64,000 bases of DNA from Acidithiobacillus concretivorus (lineage in GTDB: Bacteria > Pseudomonadota > Gammaproteobacteria > Acidithiobacillales > Acidithiobacillaceae), in NCBI RefSeq assembly GCF_018853445.1, contig NZ_JABELD010000054.1, positions 1 through 64,000 on the forward strand, given 5' to 3'. Shown here in pieces: positions 28,265-37,388 of the stretch. Within the stretch, counting starts at the first letter, position 1, and the number at the start of each line of letters is the position of its first letter. The position numbers and the translations under genes were made by a program. The notes under the pieces are model-generated. The model was given only the letters and a program-made list of their open reading frames with translations, made no database searches and was not told the DNA's origin.

Positions 28265-29500
28265 ATGTCCTTTCAGCGTCTCGTTACCCTCCGCCTTTCA
28301 GGGTGGATTTCCTACTTTCTCGCCGCCGTGCCGCCGCGCTCGCGGCGCAGCTTCATCGAACTGCTGTGCGGGTGCCTGATCTCCCCTGATGGCTGGGTTA
28401 CCCGCGCCCTCAGCCATATTTCACTGCGCTGCCATTGGACCACTTATTACAAACTCCTGGAGCGTGAATCCTTGCGGACCCAAGCTCTGGCCATCACCCA
28501 GGTACGCTGGCTTCTGTCCGTTTTGCCGCCACTGCCGATCGTCGAGTTGATCATCGACGATACGCTCGTCCTGCGCCACTCTACCAAGGCTCCAGGCGCG
28601 ACCATCCACTTCGATCACAGCCATAAGCACAACCGCCCCCGTTATGTCCTCGCCCAGAACTGGGTAGGGCTGGCGTTGACCCTGCGGAGCCGCTCCGGCA
28701 AAGCCCTTTCCTTTCCCATTCGCTTGCGCCTCGTGCCCCGCACCGGTAATACCCACAAGCTGAAAATCGCCGGGGCATTACTGCGGGCCTTTATACCCCA
28801 CATCCCCGTACCCGTCCGCTTGCTCACCGATGCCTGGTTCATGCGCCGCCGCCTGCTCTTGCCCCTGCTGCGTCAGCGTGGCCAGTTCATCGGCCAGGTG
28901 CGCCATGATACCGCACTGTATCGGCAACCCCCGCCCAAACCCGCCAAAGCGCAGCGGGGTCGGCCCCGGAAATATGGAGACAAACTGACCCCGGAAGCCA
29001 TTGCCACACTCCCCACAGAGATCCTCACCCTGTTTGTCTATGGGAAATGGCAGAAAGTCCGTCTTCAATCCATCGTCGCCCAGGCACGCTTCCTCAACGG
29101 CCATCCCGTCCGAGCAGTCTGGAGCGCTATCGACGATGCAAAACACCATCGATGGTCGCCCACACGCCTTTATCTCGCTTCCGAAACCGATCTGACCGCC
29201 TCTGAAATCATCACCCTCTATGGCAACCGTTGGCAGATCGAACCCCTCTTCCATAACCTGAAACGCTGGTGGGACATCAATAACCTCTGGCAGCAAAGGC
29301 GCGCTGTTCTCGAACGCTGGATGCAAATTCGTTGCATTGCCTGGTCCATGGTGCAGCTCCTCGCGGAAACAGTCGCCGAGGACTTTCCTATGACCGCCGT
29401 AGCGCCTTGGCGTATCGCTACGCCCGTCACTGCAGGACTCATGGCTCAATGGATGGCTCCATCTGCATTTTCTGCGGGTTCCTTTCTGGAGGGGCTATGA
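28265..29500 (+). CDS. IS transposase (IS4-like DDE superfamily)
   Basis: 411 residues. Candidate catalytic acids are in VELIIDDTLVLRH (D), PVRLLTDAWFMRR (D) and YGNRWQIEPLFHNLKRWW (E, in the YREK-like arrangement of IS4-type enzymes). The middle carries a basic segment AKAQRGRPRKYGDK. The frame is intact with inverted repeats on both sides, so the element may still be active. I cannot assign the exact IS family without a database comparison. Confidence 0.85.
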   Translation: MSFQRLVTLRLSGWISYFLAAVPPRSRRSFIELLCGCLISPDGWVTRALSHISLRCHWTTYYKLLERESLRTQALAITQVRWLLSVLPPLPIVELIIDDTLVLRHSTKAPGATIHFDHSHKHNRPRYVLAQNWVGLALTLRSRSGKALSFPIRLRLVPRTGNTHKLKIAGALLRAFIPHIPVPVRLLTDAWFMRRRLLLPLLRQRGQFIGQVRHDTALYRQPPPKPAKAQRGRPRKYGDKLTPEAIATLPTEILTLFVYGKWQKVRLQSIVAQARFLNGHPVRAVWSAIDDAKHHRWSPTRLYLASETDLTASEIITLYGNRWQIEPLFHNLKRWWDINNLWQQRRAVLERWMQIRCIAWSMVQLLAETVAEDFPMTAVAPWRIATPVTAGLMAQWMAPSAFSAGSFLEGL

Positions 29501-29777
29501 CCCAAAGTCCGGGAAATTCCAGTGCCCCAATTCCGACTTTTGGGCCGATACCGATGACCCACCCCGCAAAAAGGCTGCCTGACACGCTTCTACCCCAAAT
29601 TTACTGCATCATATCGCCACCCACTGGGACAGGCGGGGAAGCTGAATGTCTAAACTTCAGGTAATTATGTTACGCAGCAACACCGCTAATCACCGCCCCA
29701 TTCCCGACCCTAGAGGGGTAGGGGCTTGAAGTCCAACGGAACGAAAACGCACGCTAAGCTTTTAACCAGTTGCGTTT

Positions 29778-30104
29778 TCATTTAGCAATCCCCAAGAACA
29801 CGGCCAAGCAGCGCTCAATCTCCACCAGTGCATCCGCGTCGATGTGTCCGAAGGATGGCCCTACTTTGTCGCGCTTCACCGTCATGACCTTGTCCACCAT
29901 CACCTGCGATGGTTTCTTCAAGCAGTTCTCTGCGTTCGGCTGAACCGTGATACGCAGCAATGGCGCGACAACAAGCGTGCTGGTGATGAGCAGCACGCTT
30001 GTGCTGCTGTGCTCGCTGAACGGGTTGGCTTGAATCACCAGCGCAGACAATGGCTTGCCAAAGTCGCCCTGCATGGCGATAGTCACAAGGTCGCCGCGCA
30101 TCAT
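29778..30104 (-). CDS. mazF: MazF/PemK-family toxin
   Basis: 108 residues: MMRGDLVTIAMQGDFGKPLS (the family Arg-Gly-Asp/Glu start), VLLITSTLVVAPLLRITVQP, SQVMVDKVMTVKRDKVGPSF and LVEIERCLAVFLGIAK. MazF toxins are sequence-specific endoribonucleases. The start overlaps the antitoxin stop by four bases. Frame intact. A GAAAACGCA/TGCGTTTTC hairpin (29743-29779) overlaps its end and may terminate the operon. Confidence 0.93.
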   Translation of the reverse strand: MMRGDLVTIAMQGDFGKPLSALVIQANPFSEHSSTSVLLITSTLVVAPLLRITVQPNAENCLKKPSQVMVDKVMTVKRDKVGPSFGHIDADALVEIERCLAVFLGIAK

Positions 30105-30325
30105 CCCGTCCAGCCGTCCACATCTGCCAAGGCTTCATCCATGAACTGCTGCATGGCCGTGTCGGCACTGTCGGTTTGAGCCACAAGCAGGCATTGGCGT
30201 CGGCACGCCTCCGCGAAGCCGGGGCGGCGCGTGTCCGGCACCCAGATTTGAACCGGACGAAGCCCCGCCATGCGGAGTGAATCGCGGTGCTTCTGAACCC
30301 GCTGATTAACGTGTGCTGTTGCCAT
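30101..30325 (-). CDS. mazE: MazE-family (DUF3018) antitoxin
   Basis: 74 residues from ATG 30325, with GGAGG seven bases upstream; an upstream ATG would run through the operator repeats. Core: VQKHRDSLRMAGLRPVQIWV, DTRRPGFAEACRRQ and a C-terminal acidic tail FMDEALADVDGW that should bind MazF. The family partners MazF/PemK toxins and autorepresses. Confidence 0.9.
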   Translation of the reverse strand: MATAHVNQRVQKHRDSLRMAGLRPVQIWVPDTRRPGFAEACRRQCLLVAQTDSADTAMQQFMDEALADVDGWTG

Positions 30326-30341
30326 TTCCAAGCCTCCGATT

Positions 30342-30385
30342 AAGTTACATGCAACATTATACGCGCAGTACAAGTTACATGCAAC
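30342..30385 (-). promoter_or_regulatory. mazEF promoter with twin operator repeats
   Basis: AAGTTACATGCAAC occurs twice (30342-30355 and 30372-30385), 30 bp apart start to start. On the minus strand TTGCAT inside the upstream copy is a -35, followed by exactly 17 bp and TATAAT; the other copy lies over the expected transcription start. This layout fits autorepression by the antitoxin complex. Confidence 0.75.
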
Positions 30386-30734
30386 GAGTCTTTAAAGGCT
30401 TATCCCCGCGAGTTGCCGCGCTAGATCTTGGGGTTCGGGGAGCAATGATACTATTCTGTCCGCTAACAATAGTTTCATATTGTCTATCTCTGCGTATGCC
30501 GCCATCATAGCACGACGCGCCCAAGAGCTTGTTCCCGGCTGAACAGATCTACATCAACAGGAGCTACTGGAAGATTGGGCCTTGCGTCAGGTAAAACAGC
30601 AACCCAACCCGATAGCACCGTCACGTTAAAAGGACCAATCACGGCGCTTTAACGTGGCCAGGTGACGTAGATCTTGCTCCGGATGCCATGTATGACGCTA
30701 TCAAGTCGCATGGGGAATGGGTACTCCGCTAAAA
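30386..30734 (+). other. Gene-free stretch between mazEF promoter and tRNA-Glu
   Basis: No complete gene. CACGTTAAA (30624) and TTTAACGTG (30648) form a 9-bp inverted repeat. Short open pieces around 30555-30620 and 30660-30730 (such as SHGEWVLR before the final stop) look like residues of genes but cannot be assigned. Confidence 0.4.
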
Positions 30735-30810
30735 TGGTGCTCCCAAGGGGGTTCGAACCCCTGTTACCGACGTGAGAGGCCAGTGTCCTAGACCGCTAGA
30801 CGATGGGAGC
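30735..30810 (-). tRNA. tRNA-Glu (CTC)
   Basis: 76 nt with encoded CCA. Acceptor GCTCCCA pairs with TGGGAGC; the anticodon loop CTCTCAC gives CTC; the T loop is GTTCGAACC. It marks the right border of the accessory zone. Confidence 0.95.
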
Positions 30811-30859
30811 AGGGCAACAGATTATAAGGATCCAATGAATAATAGCAAGTATAATCAGG

Positions 30860-31519
30860 TTAACCCGCAAACTGTAGGATAGCCCAGAATTGCAGAGCCG
30901 TACCGGCAATGACAAAAATATGCCAGATCGAATGGAAGTATTTGCGCTGATCTAACAGAAAGAAAACGACTCCCAGCGTATAGGCGACACCACCACCCAG
31001 TAACAGCCACAAAAACCAGCCGGGAGAGGCGCGATATAAAGGCAGCACCGCAAACACCGCCATCCAGCCCATCAGCAAATAGAGCATTAACGACAGGGTA
31101 TAAAAGCGCTTTCCGGTGAACACCAACAGCAAAATGCCCAGCAAAGCCAGCAACCACTCCAGCACCAAAAGGATTATTCCCCAGGTATCATGCAGTACCA
31201 TCAGGGTTACGGGCGTATAAGTGCCAGCAATCAACAAATAAATAGCCGAACGATCCACCCATTGAAAAAACAATTTGGCAGACCCCTGTGGCAGCAAATG
31301 ATAGATGGTGGATGCCGCATATAAAATCAGGATGGTAGCCACAAATACCGAAACGCTGACAATAGCCAGCGCTTTACTGTGCAGCGCCGCTCCCAGCAAC
31401 CAGATAATAAATATGAGCAAAGCACCTATAGCCCCGGCGCCATGTAAGAGACCGTTAATCCACTCTTCGAGCCGTGTCTGATTTCTTTCTGTTCGGGGTT
31501 CTGCCTGAGAATACCGCAA
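30860..31519 (-). CDS. TrhA/hemolysin III-family membrane protein
   Basis: 219 residues with seven predicted helices. Family residues: LEEWINGLLHGAGAIGALLI (His), YAASTIYHLLP (His), FQWVDRSAIYLLIAGTYTP, YLLMGWMAVF and a C-terminal HSIWHIFVIAGT. This is the PAQR/hemolysin III (TrhA) fold with metal-ligand histidines, linked in bacteria to membrane energetics or fluidity rather than haemolysis. Standalone gene. Confidence 0.9.
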   Translation of the reverse strand: MRYSQAEPRTERNQTRLEEWINGLLHGAGAIGALLIFIIWLLGAALHSKALAIVSVSVFVATILILYAASTIYHLLPQGSAKLFFQWVDRSAIYLLIAGTYTPVTLMVLHDTWGIILLVLEWLLALLGILLLVFTGKRFYTLSLMLYLLMGWMAVFAVLPLYRASPGWFLWLLLGGGVAYTLGVVFFLLDQRKYFHSIWHIFVIAGTALQFWAILQFAG

Positions 31520-31591
31520 TGTCCACCTATGGTTCTGTCAGCCAACTGTTTAGTTATATCACTTACCCGTAAAACTGCACAGAAGCTGATC

Positions 31592-32578
31592 TCAGGCACC
31601 CATGATCGGAACACGCAGATGGGTGCCTGCCGGCTCTTCACCATGGGGAAGGTTATTGGCGAGGCGGAGCGCTTCAACACTGAGACCATAACGTCGCGCG
31701 ACTTCCGAGAGTGTTTCATGATGGCCCAGAATATGATTGGCCGATGACCAACGGCTATCAGTGGGTGGGGCCTTCACAAAGTGGGCAACAATGGCATCGT
31801 GCATACTGCGTGCAAGAGTCTGACGAAATTCCGGGTCTCGCAGTCGCTGTTCTTCCCGCAGGTTGGAAATAAAGGCAGTCTCGACCAACATGGAGGGGAC
31901 ATCGGGTGCTCGCAACACCACAAAATTCGCATGTTGCACGGCCGCATTATGTAGTCCTTCCACCCCCACCAGCCCGCGAATCATCACATCTGCTGCCGCT
32001 GCCGCTGCATTCATGGCGGCCGTCTGGGTCATATTGATCAATACCTCGTTGAGCATGGGATTCGGGCTGCCTGCAGGCAACTTGCGCAGTAAGGGGTCTG
32101 CAGCATTTTGGGTTTTCGCCAGCCAGCGCGCTGCGGCATTACTGGCGCCCTTATTTGACAATGCCCAGACCGTTGAGCCCCGCACGTCGGGGTCAGGGAA
32201 AGCATCCGCATGAATGGAAACAAACAAATCAGCCCGATGTTGCGAACCCAGATGCATACGCGACAATAGCGGAATATATTGATCCGTATGCCGGGTCATG
32301 ACGACCTGTATTCCCGGGGTTTCACGCAAACGTTGGGCCAGAGTAAGGCCGACGTCAAGCACCACGTCTTTTTCCCGGGTGCCACGCGAACCAACCGCGC
32401 CAGGGTCGTGGCCGCCATGACCAGGATCCAGGCAAACTACGATGGGACGTTCTTTGGATCGACTGAGCAGGAAATTACTCGCATCGGCCATTTTCCAGGT
32501 TCCGAGTAGAGCCCCACTTAGGGCTAACTGCTGAAGAAATTGACGCCGATTGGAATAAGCTCCGGATGAATCACACAC
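31592..32578 (-). CDS. N-acetylmuramoyl-L-alanine amidase (AmiC-like) with LysM
   Basis: 328 residues from a GTG with GGGGG upstream. A twin-arginine-like leader (NRRQFLQQLALSGALLG) is followed by Amidase_3: VCLDPGHGGHDPGAVGSRG (Zn His), FVSIHADAFP (Zn His) and a catalytic Glu in SMLVETAFISN. A C-terminal LysM (HETLSEVARRYGLSVEALRL) binds peptidoglycan. It splits septal peptidoglycan in the periplasm during division. Unlike E. coli AmiC it has its LysM at the C-terminus and no obvious AMIN domain. Confidence 0.92.
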   Translation of the reverse strand: MCDSSGAYSNRRQFLQQLALSGALLGTWKMADASNFLLSRSKERPIVVCLDPGHGGHDPGAVGSRGTREKDVVLDVGLTLAQRLRETPGIQVVMTRHTDQYIPLLSRMHLGSQHRADLFVSIHADAFPDPDVRGSTVWALSNKGASNAAARWLAKTQNAADPLLRKLPAGSPNPMLNEVLINMTQTAAMNAAAAAADVMIRGLVGVEGLHNAAVQHANFVVLRAPDVPSMLVETAFISNLREEQRLRDPEFRQTLARSMHDAIVAHFVKAPPTDSRWSSANHILGHHETLSEVARRYGLSVEALRLANNLPHGEEPAGTHLRVPIMGA

Positions 32579-32692
32579 AACACGCCCCCAACTTATTTTA
32601 AAATCTCAAGTTATAGAGCTAATTTAGTGTTTATTCGAAAGAAGTCAAGATAGATGGATGATGGCTTGCACTTTTACGGGATGAATTATGAT

Positions 32693-33127
32693 CTAGACGC
32701 CCTGAGCAGCAAGCCAGCGCTGAATATCCGCAGCACTCATGGCACCACTGACCCGTGCGTGTTCCTTGCCATTTTTGAAAAGGACCATGCTGGGAATAGA
32801 GCGGATCTGAAAACGCGCCCCCAAGGACTGTTCTTCTTCCGTATTCACCTTGGCAAAAAGCACGCGGCCACGCAAAGCTCGTCCAGCCTGCTCAAACTGC
32901 GGGGCCATACTGCGGCATGGACCACACCAGGGAGCCCAAAAGTCGACCAATACGGGTAATTCATTTTTCTGGATGTACGTATTGAAGCGTGCGGCAGCCA
33001 GATTAACCGGGTGGTCGGGCAAAATTTCAGCATGACACTTGCCGCATTTGGCCTTATCACCCAAACGCTCCTGCGGTACCCGATTCAGGCTTCCACAGGA
33101 AGGACAAACCACCATCAAGCCCGTCAT
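32693..33127 (-). CDS. trxC: Thioredoxin 2
   Basis: 144 residues. An N-terminal zinc ribbon (CPSC...CGKC) precedes a thioredoxin fold with active site FWAPWCGPCRSM and the cis-Pro SIPSMVLF. TrxC is an oxidative-stress thioredoxin that reduces protein disulfides and persulfides in the cytoplasm. It is the last gene of the array that begins with the efflux genes and lies 26 bp after grxC. Confidence 0.95.
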   Translation of the reverse strand: MTGLMVVCPSCGSLNRVPQERLGDKAKCGKCHAEILPDHPVNLAAARFNTYIQKNELPVLVDFWAPWCGPCRSMAPQFEQAGRALRGRVLFAKVNTEEEQSLGARFQIRSIPSMVLFKNGKEHARVSGAMSAADIQRWLAAQGV

Positions 33128-33153
33128 TTTCTCCTCCCAATCCGTCTTGCCGG

Positions 33154-33432
33154 TTATTCCTGGGGTGCAGCCTGCAGGAGAGCGTCCAGGGCCCCACGAT
33201 GATTCAGAGCCGCTAGGTCATCAGAACCACCCACATGCTGACCATTGATGAAAATTTGCGGTACGGTGTGCCTTCCGTGGGCTCGCTGCTGCATCTCCCG
33301 ACGTAAGGCCGGGTTATGATCCACCCGAATAATTTGGGGATTGACGCCCTTACTACGCAGCAAGGCTTCCGCGCGATGGCAATAAGGGCAGGTTCCCGTA
33401 GCATACACCAACACTTCGGCAGCCACTTTCAT
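33154..33432 (-). CDS. grxC: Glutaredoxin (GrxC-like)
   Basis: 92 residues. Active site GTCPYCHRAEALL; the TVPQIFINGQHVGGSDD segment binds glutathione. It reduces glutathione mixed disulfides. The start overlaps the rhodanese stop by four bases, so the two are translated together. Confidence 0.95.
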   Translation of the reverse strand: MKVAAEVLVYATGTCPYCHRAEALLRSKGVNPQIIRVDHNPALRREMQQRAHGRHTVPQIFINGQHVGGSDDLAALNHRGALDALLQAAPQE

Positions 33433-33854
33433 TTTTCGACCGGTAATCCAGCACCCCGCCAGGCGCCAATACCACCCTTGAGGCTGTAGATTTTATCAAA
33501 GCCCGCTTTTTTCAGGCTCGCAGCAGCCCGCGCCGAACGCATTCCGCTGGCACACTGGCAAATGACATGATGACCACGATGCTTTTCCAGATCTTTCATG
33601 TACTTGGGAAGATCTCCGAGGGGAATATGACGGGCACCAGGAAGATGCCCCTGTGCCCATTCATTTTGTTCGCGCACATCAATGACCACCGCTTCTTCAT
33701 GGTTAATCAACTGAACCGCCGTTTTCGCATCCACCTCACTGATGCCTGCTGCCTTGCGCGTCAGTGGGCCTTTAAAAATCATGATGATCAAGGCTACTGC
33801 TGCCAGTAAAAGCGGCCATTGCGCCTGGACAAAGGTGAGAATTTTAGCTTCCAT
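33429..33854 (-). CDS. Membrane-anchored rhodanese
   Basis: 141 residues. One N-terminal helix (WPLLLAAVALIIMIF) anchors a single rhodanese domain: VVIDVREQNEWAQGHLPGAR, and the catalytic loop CQCASGMRSARAA with Cys in the six-residue loop typical of sulfurtransferases. It passes sulfane sulfur to thiol acceptors at the inner face of the membrane. The neighbours (YgaP-like membrane protein, glutaredoxin, thioredoxin) fit persulfide handling. Confidence 0.92.
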   Translation of the reverse strand: MEAKILTFVQAQWPLLLAAVALIIMIFKGPLTRKAAGISEVDAKTAVQLINHEEAVVIDVREQNEWAQGHLPGARHIPLGDLPKYMKDLEKHRGHHVICQCASGMRSARAAASLKKAGFDKIYSLKGGIGAWRGAGLPVEK

Positions 33855-33857
33855 GAA

Positions 33858-34079
33858 TTATCTCCCGCAGGACCCAGAACCCGGTACGCCCAGCTTCAGT
33901 AAAATTTTGTCCAGAGGGCAGAAACAAGTGAAACCGCTCTGCAACAAATTGAAACCGACAAAGAGCGTAAATGCCAGGAACCACTCACTGACAAAAATCG
34001 GGCTGGCGGGCGCACCCAAAACCACACTCACCAGTACAAAAAAACCAGCCACTACACGTACCCAACGTTCTGTATTCAT
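33858..34079 (-). CDS. DUF2892/YgaP-type small membrane protein
   Basis: 73 residues, two membrane helices ([32 protein letters not shown]) and a [13 protein letters not shown] tail, as in the DUF2892 part of E. coli YgaP, where it is fused to a rhodanese. Here the two parts are separate, adjacent genes. Three cysteines (two in FTCFCP and one near the end) may take part in sulfur transfer; this is inference. Confidence 0.88.
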   Translation of the reverse strand: MNTERWVRVVAGFFVLVSVVLGAPASPIFVSEWFLAFTLFVGFNLLQSGFTCFCPLDKILLKLGVPGSGSCGR

Positions 34080-34085
34080 TTCCTG

Positions 34086-37000
34086 TTAAATCCTCTGCGT
34101 CTGCTTTTCAAGGCGCCGCTCCCACAAAAAGTATAAAAGCGGAATCACCACTAACGTCAGCAGTGTGGAGGCGAAGGTACCAAAAATCAAGGAAACTGCC
34201 AGACCACCAAATACCGGATCGGTCACCATAATGGCCGAGCCGAACATGATAGCCAGAGCCGTCAGCAAAATCGGGCGAAACCGTACGGCTCCCGCCTGCA
34301 ACACAGCCTCTTCAAGCGCGTAACCCTGACGCCGGTAATCAATAATAAAATCAATCAATAACAATGAATTACGCACCACCACACCGGCCAGCGCAATGAC
34401 ACCAATCATGGAAGTTGCGTTAAAGGGTGTATTTAACAACCAGTGTCCGGGAAACACCCCAATCAGGGTCATAGGAATAGCCCCCATGACAATGACCGGC
34501 ATCATAAAAGACTGATAATAAGCCACTAACATCAGATAGATGAACACCAGGGCCACAATGAAAGCCGCACCCAGATCACGAAACACATCCAGAGTCAGGC
34601 GCATATCCCCGCCCCAGAGAATCTGGTAGTGGGTAATATCATTAGGCTGGGCAGGCGTGAAGCCCAAATTGCCGGTGCTCAGATGGACGCCGTCAATGTG
34701 CTGATCATCCAGCCAGTGATTCAGGCTCAGGACGGCATACACCGGGCTTGAACCAATCAGATCACCGGTCACATAGACCACCGGATGTTGATCCCGATCA
34801 TAAATTGGTTTGGCCAGAGTGGTTTTCTGGATCTGGACAATACTGGACAAGGCCACCTCTTGCCCCTGACTGTTGCGAACATGCAGATCGAGAATCTGCT
34901 GACGCCAGGCACGATCCTGGGGGGGAACCCGCAAAATGATGTCTACCGGTTCCCGCGCTGAAGGATCATGTAAGGCCCCGAGCTTGGTGCCCGCAACATA
35001 ATCATGTACCAGCTCAGCCACTTGTGCCGGCGCCACTCCTGCGAGCATGGCCTTTTGCCGATCTACATGGATCCGGTATTCGGGCACACTCGCCGTGACC
35101 GAATCATCCACGTTAATCATGTCGTACACTTTCCGGAAGTGCTGCTCTACCGTCCCGGCCAACTCCCGCAACTTTTGGTAATTCGGGCCGTAAAGCTCTG
35201 CCACCACCTGGGCACGCACAGGGGGGCCCGGCGGAACCTCAAAAATCTTGATAACAGACTGGGGGTAACGACTGCGCACGCTCTGCAGGGCTTTATACAC
35301 CTCCACCGCCACCGTATGAGACATCGGGCGTTCATCACGCGGTACCAGATTGATTTGTATCTGGGCGTAATTACTGCCTTCGCGCATCATGTCACCACGT
35401 ACCAATCCCGCAAAATCCACCGGAGCAGAACGTCCCAAATACGTCTGGAAGTTTTCTATGTAATGATTTTGACTGAGGACATCACCAACTGCTTGTGTCA
35501 CCTGACCGGTGGCATCCAATGCAGTACCCGCAGGTGTATCCACCTGAATCATGAAATCACTGACATTTCCTTCCGGGAGCATCTTCAAATTGACACCCAG
35601 GGCACTGAGGGGGCCATTCATACCCTGAGGACGGACAAACTGCCATAGGGGCATTAACATGGCCAGCAACAGCAACACCACGACAATCAGGAAGAATATA
35701 TTGCGTCTTCCAGAAGACTCGAGCAATGGCGTTACTACGCGCAAATAGCCCCTTTGTAAGGCATCTTGGGGAGCTTGGGTGCCCTCTTCATGCTCTGTTT
35801 CATGTTCCGCCTGGGAATGGGTATCTGCCGCCTTGGCGGCCTTCTTGCGCAGAAAACGGTACGCACCCCAGGGAACCACCGTATAAGCCAACAACACCGA
35901 AGCAATCATGGCAATGGGCACAAAAATTGGGATCGGCAACATGAAAGGACCCATCATGCCGGTTACAAAAGCCATCGGCACAAAAGCCAGAATGACCGCT
36001 AACGTAGCAATGTTGGTGGGATTGCCAATTTCATTGGTCGCATGAATCACGCAGTTGGCAAAACCACCTTTGGCACACCCATGCAAATGACGGTGAATAT
36101 TTTCAATGACTACAATTCCGCCGTCTACCAATAATCCCAACGATAAAATCAGGGCAAAGAGGGTAATCCGGTTAATAGTCTGGCCCAGCAACCAGCCAAT
36201 GCCCAGTACCGCCCCCAAAGTCAGGGGCACCGTCAAAATAACAATACCGGCTTCCCGCCAACCCAGGAAAATCATCAAGATGATGGCCACCACGCCGACA
36301 GCAATGCTGAGATGTTCAAACAAGGTACTGACAGCATCATCAGCCCGGGCGCCGTAGTCCCGGGTAATGGTGACATGCACGCCCTGGGGCAAAGCCTCCT
36401 GTTCGAGGCGGCCCAGCTTGGCCTTGATGGCATCAGCGACAGTGACGGCATTGGTTCCTGGGCGCTTGGCCAGGGTAATGGTCACTGCCGGCATATTTGT
36501 TCCGGCCGGCAGCTGCATGCGGTTCGCCAACCCGGCGGTATTAATGGTAGCGGTGTGGCGCTCCGCCGCACCCTCCTCAATACGTGCCACATTTTTCAGA
36601 AAAATGGGTTGACCATCATGGCTGCCAATAATCACATTGCCGACATCTTGTGCAGAACCCAGAGCGCCGTTGATACGCAGTGGAATATCGTGATTGTCAT
36701 TGACCAGATTGCCGCCCGGCAAAATTACGTTGTTGCCCTGCAGGGATTGCTCAATATTTTTCAGGCTGAGACCGGCACTCGCGAGTTTGGCCGGGTTGAG
36801 CCAGACATTGACCGCCTGCCTGCCTCCACCAATGAGGGTAGCATTAGCCACATCGGGTACATTCTGCAATTGATCCATCAAGCGGGTGCCCACTTGACGC
36901 AAGGCCACCGGCGTCAGCTGTGATGTACTTAAAGTCACCGTCATAATGGGAACATCATTGATCCCTATGGACTTGACCAAAGGCTGCTCCGTCCCCGGCG

Positions 37001-37388
37001 GCATTTTATCCATATTACGGCTGAGCTGGTTGTACACCTCCAGCAGGCTTTTTTCTTCATTGGCCCCCACCTGAAATTCCACGGTGACAATACCCATGTC
37101 ATTTACGGAGTAACCAAAGGTATGATGCACTCCCGGTAGGGAAGCCATCAGCGCTTCCAATGGACGGATGACTAAATTGTGGATTTCCTCACTGTTGGAA
37201 CCGGGACGCATGACGAAAATTTCTGCTGCCGGAACCACAATCTCGGGATTGTAAAGACGCGGGGTCACCGTAATCGCCAGAAGCCCGAACAGGGCAATGG
37301 CAATCATGATGAGCACCGTAATTTTGGATTGGTAAAAAGACTGAGCCAGCCGCCCGGCCAAATTCATTTTTTGCTGCTGATCAGCCAT
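34086..37388 (-). CDS. RND-family efflux pump inner-membrane transporter
   Basis: 1100 residues from ATG 37388, which overlaps the fusion-protein stop and has GGAG upstream. Twelve helices in the AcrB layout: the N-terminal helix, a large periplasmic loop (RPGSNSEEIHNLVIRPLEAL), helices 2-6 (LFALILSLGLLVDGGIVVIE with the helix-4 Asp), a His/Glu-rich cytoplasmic loop (HSQAEHETEHEEG), a second loop and the final bundle (GVVVRNSLLLIDFI). It should export substrate by proton exchange through the TolC-like partner. Substrate unknown; the persulfide-type regulator suggests a sulfur- or thiol-linked compound. Confidence 0.92.
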   Translation of the reverse strand: MADQQQKMNLAGRLAQSFYQSKITVLIMIAIALFGLLAITVTPRLYNPEIVVPAAEIFVMRPGSNSEEIHNLVIRPLEALMASLPGVHHTFGYSVNDMGIVTVEFQVGANEEKSLLEVYNQLSRNMDKMPPGTEQPLVKSIGINDVPIMTVTLSTSQLTPVALRQVGTRLMDQLQNVPDVANATLIGGGRQAVNVWLNPAKLASAGLSLKNIEQSLQGNNVILPGGNLVNDNHDIPLRINGALGSAQDVGNVIIGSHDGQPIFLKNVARIEEGAAERHTATINTAGLANRMQLPAGTNMPAVTITLAKRPGTNAVTVADAIKAKLGRLEQEALPQGVHVTITRDYGARADDAVSTLFEHLSIAVGVVAIILMIFLGWREAGIVILTVPLTLGAVLGIGWLLGQTINRITLFALILSLGLLVDGGIVVIENIHRHLHGCAKGGFANCVIHATNEIGNPTNIATLAVILAFVPMAFVTGMMGPFMLPIPIFVPIAMIASVLLAYTVVPWGAYRFLRKKAAKAADTHSQAEHETEHEEGTQAPQDALQRGYLRVVTPLLESSGRRNIFFLIVVVLLLLAMLMPLWQFVRPQGMNGPLSALGVNLKMLPEGNVSDFMIQVDTPAGTALDATGQVTQAVGDVLSQNHYIENFQTYLGRSAPVDFAGLVRGDMMREGSNYAQIQINLVPRDERPMSHTVAVEVYKALQSVRSRYPQSVIKIFEVPPGPPVRAQVVAELYGPNYQKLRELAGTVEQHFRKVYDMINVDDSVTASVPEYRIHVDRQKAMLAGVAPAQVAELVHDYVAGTKLGALHDPSAREPVDIILRVPPQDRAWRQQILDLHVRNSQGQEVALSSIVQIQKTTLAKPIYDRDQHPVVYVTGDLIGSSPVYAVLSLNHWLDDQHIDGVHLSTGNLGFTPAQPNDITHYQILWGGDMRLTLDVFRDLGAAFIVALVFIYLMLVAYYQSFMMPVIVMGAIPMTLIGVFPGHWLLNTPFNATSMIGVIALAGVVVRNSLLLIDFIIDYRRQGYALEEAVLQAGAVRFRPILLTALAIMFGSAIMVTDPVFGGLAVSLIFGTFASTLLTLVVIPLLYFLWERRLEKQTQRI

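Larger units (their letters stand above)
28111..29661 (+). mobile_element. Complete insertion sequence, 1551 bp
   Basis: Terminal inverted repeats TCTCTAGTTTAGACATTCAG (28111) and, inverted, CCTGAAGTTTAGACATTCAG (ending 29661) match at their inner 16 bases. Both ends are flanked by TAATTA (28105-28110 and 29662-29667), a candidate 6-bp target duplication, though its palindromic form makes the exact boundary uncertain. One transposase gene fills it. It sits about 260 bp after the attC and before mazF. Confidence 0.85.

Noticed and set aside
29666-29680. ATGTTACGCAGCA after the IS resembles part of the class 1 integron attI1 site
   Set aside because: Only about 13 bases match, the sequence beyond differs, and it lies on the wrong side of the cassette for an attI.
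30624-30656. 9-bp inverted repeat CACGTTAAA/TTTAACGTG as a possible attC or attachment site
   Set aside because: No GTTRRRY core with inner stem and extrahelical bases, and no copy of the tRNA-Glu 3' end is present.
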